A stretch of 64,000 nt of DNA from Pseudomonas sp. S04 (GTDB lineage Bacteria > Pseudomonadota > Gammaproteobacteria > Pseudomonadales > Pseudomonadaceae): contig NZ_CP019427.1 in the NCBI RefSeq assembly GCF_009834545.1, forward strand, positions 3,168,001 through 3,232,000, given 5' to 3'. Under the pieces are notes generated by a model, which saw only the letters and a list, made by a program, of their open reading frames with translations, was not told where the DNA came from and ran no database searches. Within the stretch, counting starts at the first letter, position 1; every line of letters begins with the position of its first letter. The translations under genes and the position numbers were made by a program. This document shows, one piece after another, positions 61,654 to 64,000 of this stretch.

Positions 61654-61872
61654 TTAACCCGGTTTCTGGGTATCTATCGGCTTGTCGTTCGTCATCAGGG
61701 GATCGATGCCCCAGTCACCAGGAAGATGCCAATCGTCGCCAAAAAGTTCGGCCGGATGCATCGTACGGTCAGAGCCATTGCCGCAGGCCAGGGACTTCGC
61801 CGGGCAATAGCGGTCGCACCCCCAACAGATCCGTTCGGGGTGCTTAGGGTTGATGGGGAAATTCTTAGCCAT
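61654..61872 (-). CDS. DUF3079 cysteine-rich small protein
   Basis: This 72-residue protein starts MAKNFPINPKHPERICWGCDRYCP and continues with LACGNGSDRTMHPAELFGDDW, the DUF3079 pattern. The CWGC...C...C cysteines suggest metal binding. GGAG lies eight bases before the ATG at 61872. A longer plus-strand frame over the same bases (61564-61995) has no family features. Function is unknown. Confidence 0.8.
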   Translation of the reverse strand: MAKNFPINPKHPERICWGCDRYCPAKSLACGNGSDRTMHPAELFGDDWHLPGDWGIDPLMTNDKPIDTQKPG

Positions 61873-62148
61873 GCCGATCTCCGGTCATTGGGAGGCGTTC
61901 TTCCAACCTACAGCCCTTACGCAAATCCAATCTTGATACGCGTCAAGAATCGACGTCGGTGCCTGCGCGCACCTCCTTCGCAATCCTGGAGCTAAGCTAA
62001 CGCCTGAATAGACTGGGGACGTCACTCATGCTCAATAAAAATCCTTTGTCAGGCGGTCATCCAACCCTATCGACTTGGGACGACCAGAACGCCGCGACAT
62101 CTCTCGGTGACGAAGCGTTTACCGCACCGCCCGCCATGACCAACGCCG

Positions 62149-62497
62149 GTTTGGCGGCCAGCCATTGGTGTTGATTTTCGAACTCCACTTGAGGAACTCA
62201 GCGATGTCATCCACCTCCTGGTCACTTAACTTGAACTGAGGCATCGCGCGACGGCCCGGTATTCCCAGTGGCTGCATCTTCATCCAAGCGTGCAGGAAGG
62301 GTTTGAAACCCTCCTCTGCGCCGCGTCGCTGGAATACGTTGCCCAACTCGGGAGCAAGCAGGCGCCCTCCCCCAGCAGCGTGTGGCAGCCAATGCAATTG
62401 TTTTGCTCCCAGACCTACTTGCCGCGCTCGACCGATTCGGTTAAAAACGCCTCATTGCTGCGCTCTGGAAAGGTCTGTTCCGTGTGATAGGTCTGCC
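62149..62497 (-). pseudogene. norC: norC relic (nitric oxide reductase cytochrome c subunit)
   Basis: The minus strand encodes, in two frames, a recognisable NorC: YHTEQTFPERSNEAF, then VWEQNNCIGCHTLLGEG with the haem CxxCH motif. After a frame change come LAPELGNVFQRRGAEEGFKPF, PGRRAMPQF and EFLKWSSKINTNGWPPN. A TAG at 62417-62415 replaces the Glu before VWE, and a frameshift lies about 62362-62372. The N-terminal membrane anchor is missing above 62497. No norB follows. The gene is dead. Confidence 0.88.
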
Positions 62498-62684
62498 CGA
62501 TGGCGTTTAATCAACGTGCGGCCTACCACCTTTATTCCTACGCAAATCACTTACAAGATCAGAGCCCTCGACAACCACCCGGTTTAACGGACGCGTCCTA
62601 CGCTAAATATCGATTCATCTGACTGCGCCAATTTGTAGATCCACGCAAAGTCCCGTGCCTAAAAATAGACACAGGGACATGTGG

Positions 62685-64000
62685 ATGCAAAGCGATGCCA
62701 AGCAGGTCGTTTTCAAACTCGACATTGAAGGTTTTCCCCACGATCTTCAGGTACTCGAATTCCGCACCAAGGAGAGGCTCAACCAACCCTATGCAGTCAA
62801 ACTCGAACTGGTCAGCGAACGCCCGGACCTGGACCTCGAGTCTCTGCTGCATCGCCCAGCTTTTCTGCGCTTGGGTCCTGATAACTCCGGCCTTCACGGG
62901 CAGGTCTATCAAATCGCCCAAGGCGATTCAGGCAAGCGCCTGACCCGCTATCAGATGACGTTGGTGCCCCGACTCGCCTACCTCACCCACTGCCACAATC
63001 AGCGTATTTTTCAGCACTTGAGCGTGCCGCAGATCATCTCCAGCGTGCTGAAAGACCAGGGAATGCAGCCCGATACCTGGCGCTTCCAGCTAAGCGCCGA
63101 GTACCGGCCACGGCTCTATTGCGTGCAGTACGAGGCCGACCTGCATTTCCTGCAAAGGTTGTGCGAGGAAGAAGGTCTGCACTTTCATTTCGAGCATAGT
63201 CCCGACGGACATGTGCTGGTGTTCGGTGACGATCAAACCAGCTTCTCGAAACCCTCCCAGTCAACCGCGTACAGGCCAGGCAGTGGCATGGTCGCCGAAG
63301 CGCCGTTGATCGATCGTTTCAAGCTGCGACTGGAAACCCGCCCGACCCACGTCAGCCGTCGTGATTACGACTTCGAGAAACCGCGTCTGGAACTGGAAAG
63401 CGAGACCCAAACCTCGCTGCTACCGCACCTTGAGGACTATGGTTTCCCAGGGCAGTTCACCCATCGTGAGCGCGGTAAACATCTGGCCAATCGGGCACTG
63501 GAACGCCACCGCGCCGATTACCGGCAAGCCGAAGGGCGCGGTGATCAGAGCGCCATGCGCTGTGGCCATTTCGTCGACATATCCGAACACCCCCGCACTG
63601 ACTGGAATGGCCTGTGGCTTCTGACTGAAGTCGAGCATGTTGGCCTGCAACCCCAAGTGCTTGAGGAGTCGATCATCGATGCCAGTCCGCAGGACGGTTT
63701 CAGTCAGGGCTACCGTAACCACTTCGTCGCGACACCTTGGGACGTCCCGTTCAGACCGGCTCTTGAACACGCCAAACCGCGAATAACGGGTAACCAGCAT
63801 GCCATCGTCACAGGCCCGCCCGGCGAAGAGATCTACTGCGACGAATACGGTCGGGTCAAGGTTCAACTGCCGTGGGATCGCGAGGGTCAACACAACGAAC
63901 AATCGAGCTGCTGGCTGCGGGTCGCTACCGGTTGGGCCCATGACCGCTATGGCAGCGTGCTGATCCCTCGGGTCGGCATGGAAGTCCTGGTGGGATTCAC
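62685..64000 (+). CDS. vgrG: Type VI secretion spike protein VgrG (3' end outside window)
   Basis: The frame is open from 62685 to the edge, about 438 codons. AGGGA lies seven bases before the ATG at 62685, better than the ATG at 62679. The protein has the VgrG/gp27-like N-terminal region (LKDQGMQPDTWRFQL, YCVQYEADLHFLQRLCEEEGL) and then HAIVTGPPGEEIYCDEYGRVKVQLPWD as two linked parts, the start of the gp5-like needle region with SSCWLRVATGWA. It forms the tip of the T6SS tube. Any effector extension lies outside the window. Confidence 0.93.
   Translation, partial: MQSDAKQVVFKLDIEGFPHDLQVLEFRTKERLNQPYAVKLELVSERPDLDLESLLHRPAFLRLGPDNSGLHGQVYQIAQGDSGKRLTRYQMTLVPRLAYLTHCHNQRIFQHLSVPQIISSVLKDQGMQPDTWRFQLSAEYRPRLYCVQYEADLHFLQRLCEEEGLHFHFEHSPDGHVLVFGDDQTSFSKPSQSTAYRPGSGMVAEAPLIDRFKLRLETRPTHVSRRDYDFEKPRLELESETQTSLLPHLEDYGFPGQFTHRERGKHLANRALERHRADYRQAEGRGDQSAMRCGHFVDISEHPRTDWNGLWLLTEVEHVGLQPQVLEESIIDASPQDGFSQGYRNHFVATPWDVPFRPALEHAKPRITGNQHAIVTGPPGEEIYCDEYGRVKVQLPWDREGQHNEQSSCWLRVATGWAHDRYGSVLIPRVGMEVLVGF

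Noticed and set aside
61564..61995. Plus-strand frame of 143 codons
   Set aside because: It overlaps the DUF3079 gene on the other strand, which has clear family motifs and a good ribosome site.
62028..62171. Plus-strand 47-codon frame starting MLNKNPLSGG
   Set aside because: No family resemblance, weak ribosome site, and it runs into the norC relic.

Overview
The window looks like a chromosome segment of a fluorescent-group Pseudomonas. It is GC-rich, carries many REP/REPIN palindromes built on GTGGGAGCGAGC-type arms between genes, holds a dispersed Pseudomonas intergenic repeat, and has a type VI VgrG gene at its right end. No rRNA, tRNA, CRISPR, phage or insertion sequence was seen. Genes are dense and mostly intact; the one clear relic is a broken norC.

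Positions 1-45750 form a large acyl-CoA catabolic island. A minus-strand operon (15531 to 5091) encodes thiolase, two MaoC-type hydratase subunits, SDR dehydrogenase, acyl-CoA dehydrogenase (ACAD), acyl-CoA ligase, DUF1302 and DUF1329 envelope proteins and a second thiolase, and ends at an intrinsic terminator. Around it lie an AMACR-type racemase with a metallo-beta-lactamase-fold protein, a secreted propeller-like protein, an ACAD plus thioesterase, and a DUF2889/thiolase/divergent-ACAD operon. A further minus-strand operon (37233 to 27191) encodes aldehyde dehydrogenase, alcohol dehydrogenase, an ACAD pair, an exported sulfatase, EtfB/EtfA and an MFS carrier. Two crotonases, a TetR regulator, another ACAD pair and a nitronate monooxygenase-like protein complete it. 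Three large STAND-ATPase/LuxR (MalT-type) regulators are spread through the island. The racemase, SCP-x-type thiolases, heteromeric ACADs and heteromeric hydratase suggest oxidation of a bulky or alpha-methyl-branched acid; the sulfatase, alcohol and aldehyde dehydrogenases suggest it may arrive as a sulfate ester or alcohol. The substrate cannot be named from sequence.

Positions 46099-60596 hold what appears to be a complete oxidative D-apiose pathway: a sugar ABC transporter, D-apiose dehydrogenase (ApsD), D-apionate lactonase (ApnL, here split into two overlapping genes), D-apionate oxidoisomerase (ApnO), 3-oxo-isoapionate decarboxylase (OiaC) giving L-erythrulose, then LerK, LerI and DerI to D-erythrose 4-phosphate. 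An MFS carrier and a GntR/FCD regulator accompany it. A TGGTATGAT motif lies in both main control regions, as a perfect TGGTAT-N7-ATACCA palindrome upstream of the MFS gene and as a half-site inside the predicted promoter of the ABC operon. An intrinsic terminator separates apnO from apsD.

Positions 60600-64000 are a patchwork: a thymidylate-kinase-like protein, a DUF3079 cysteine-rich protein, a norC pseudogene with a nonsense codon and a frameshift, and the 5' part of vgrG.
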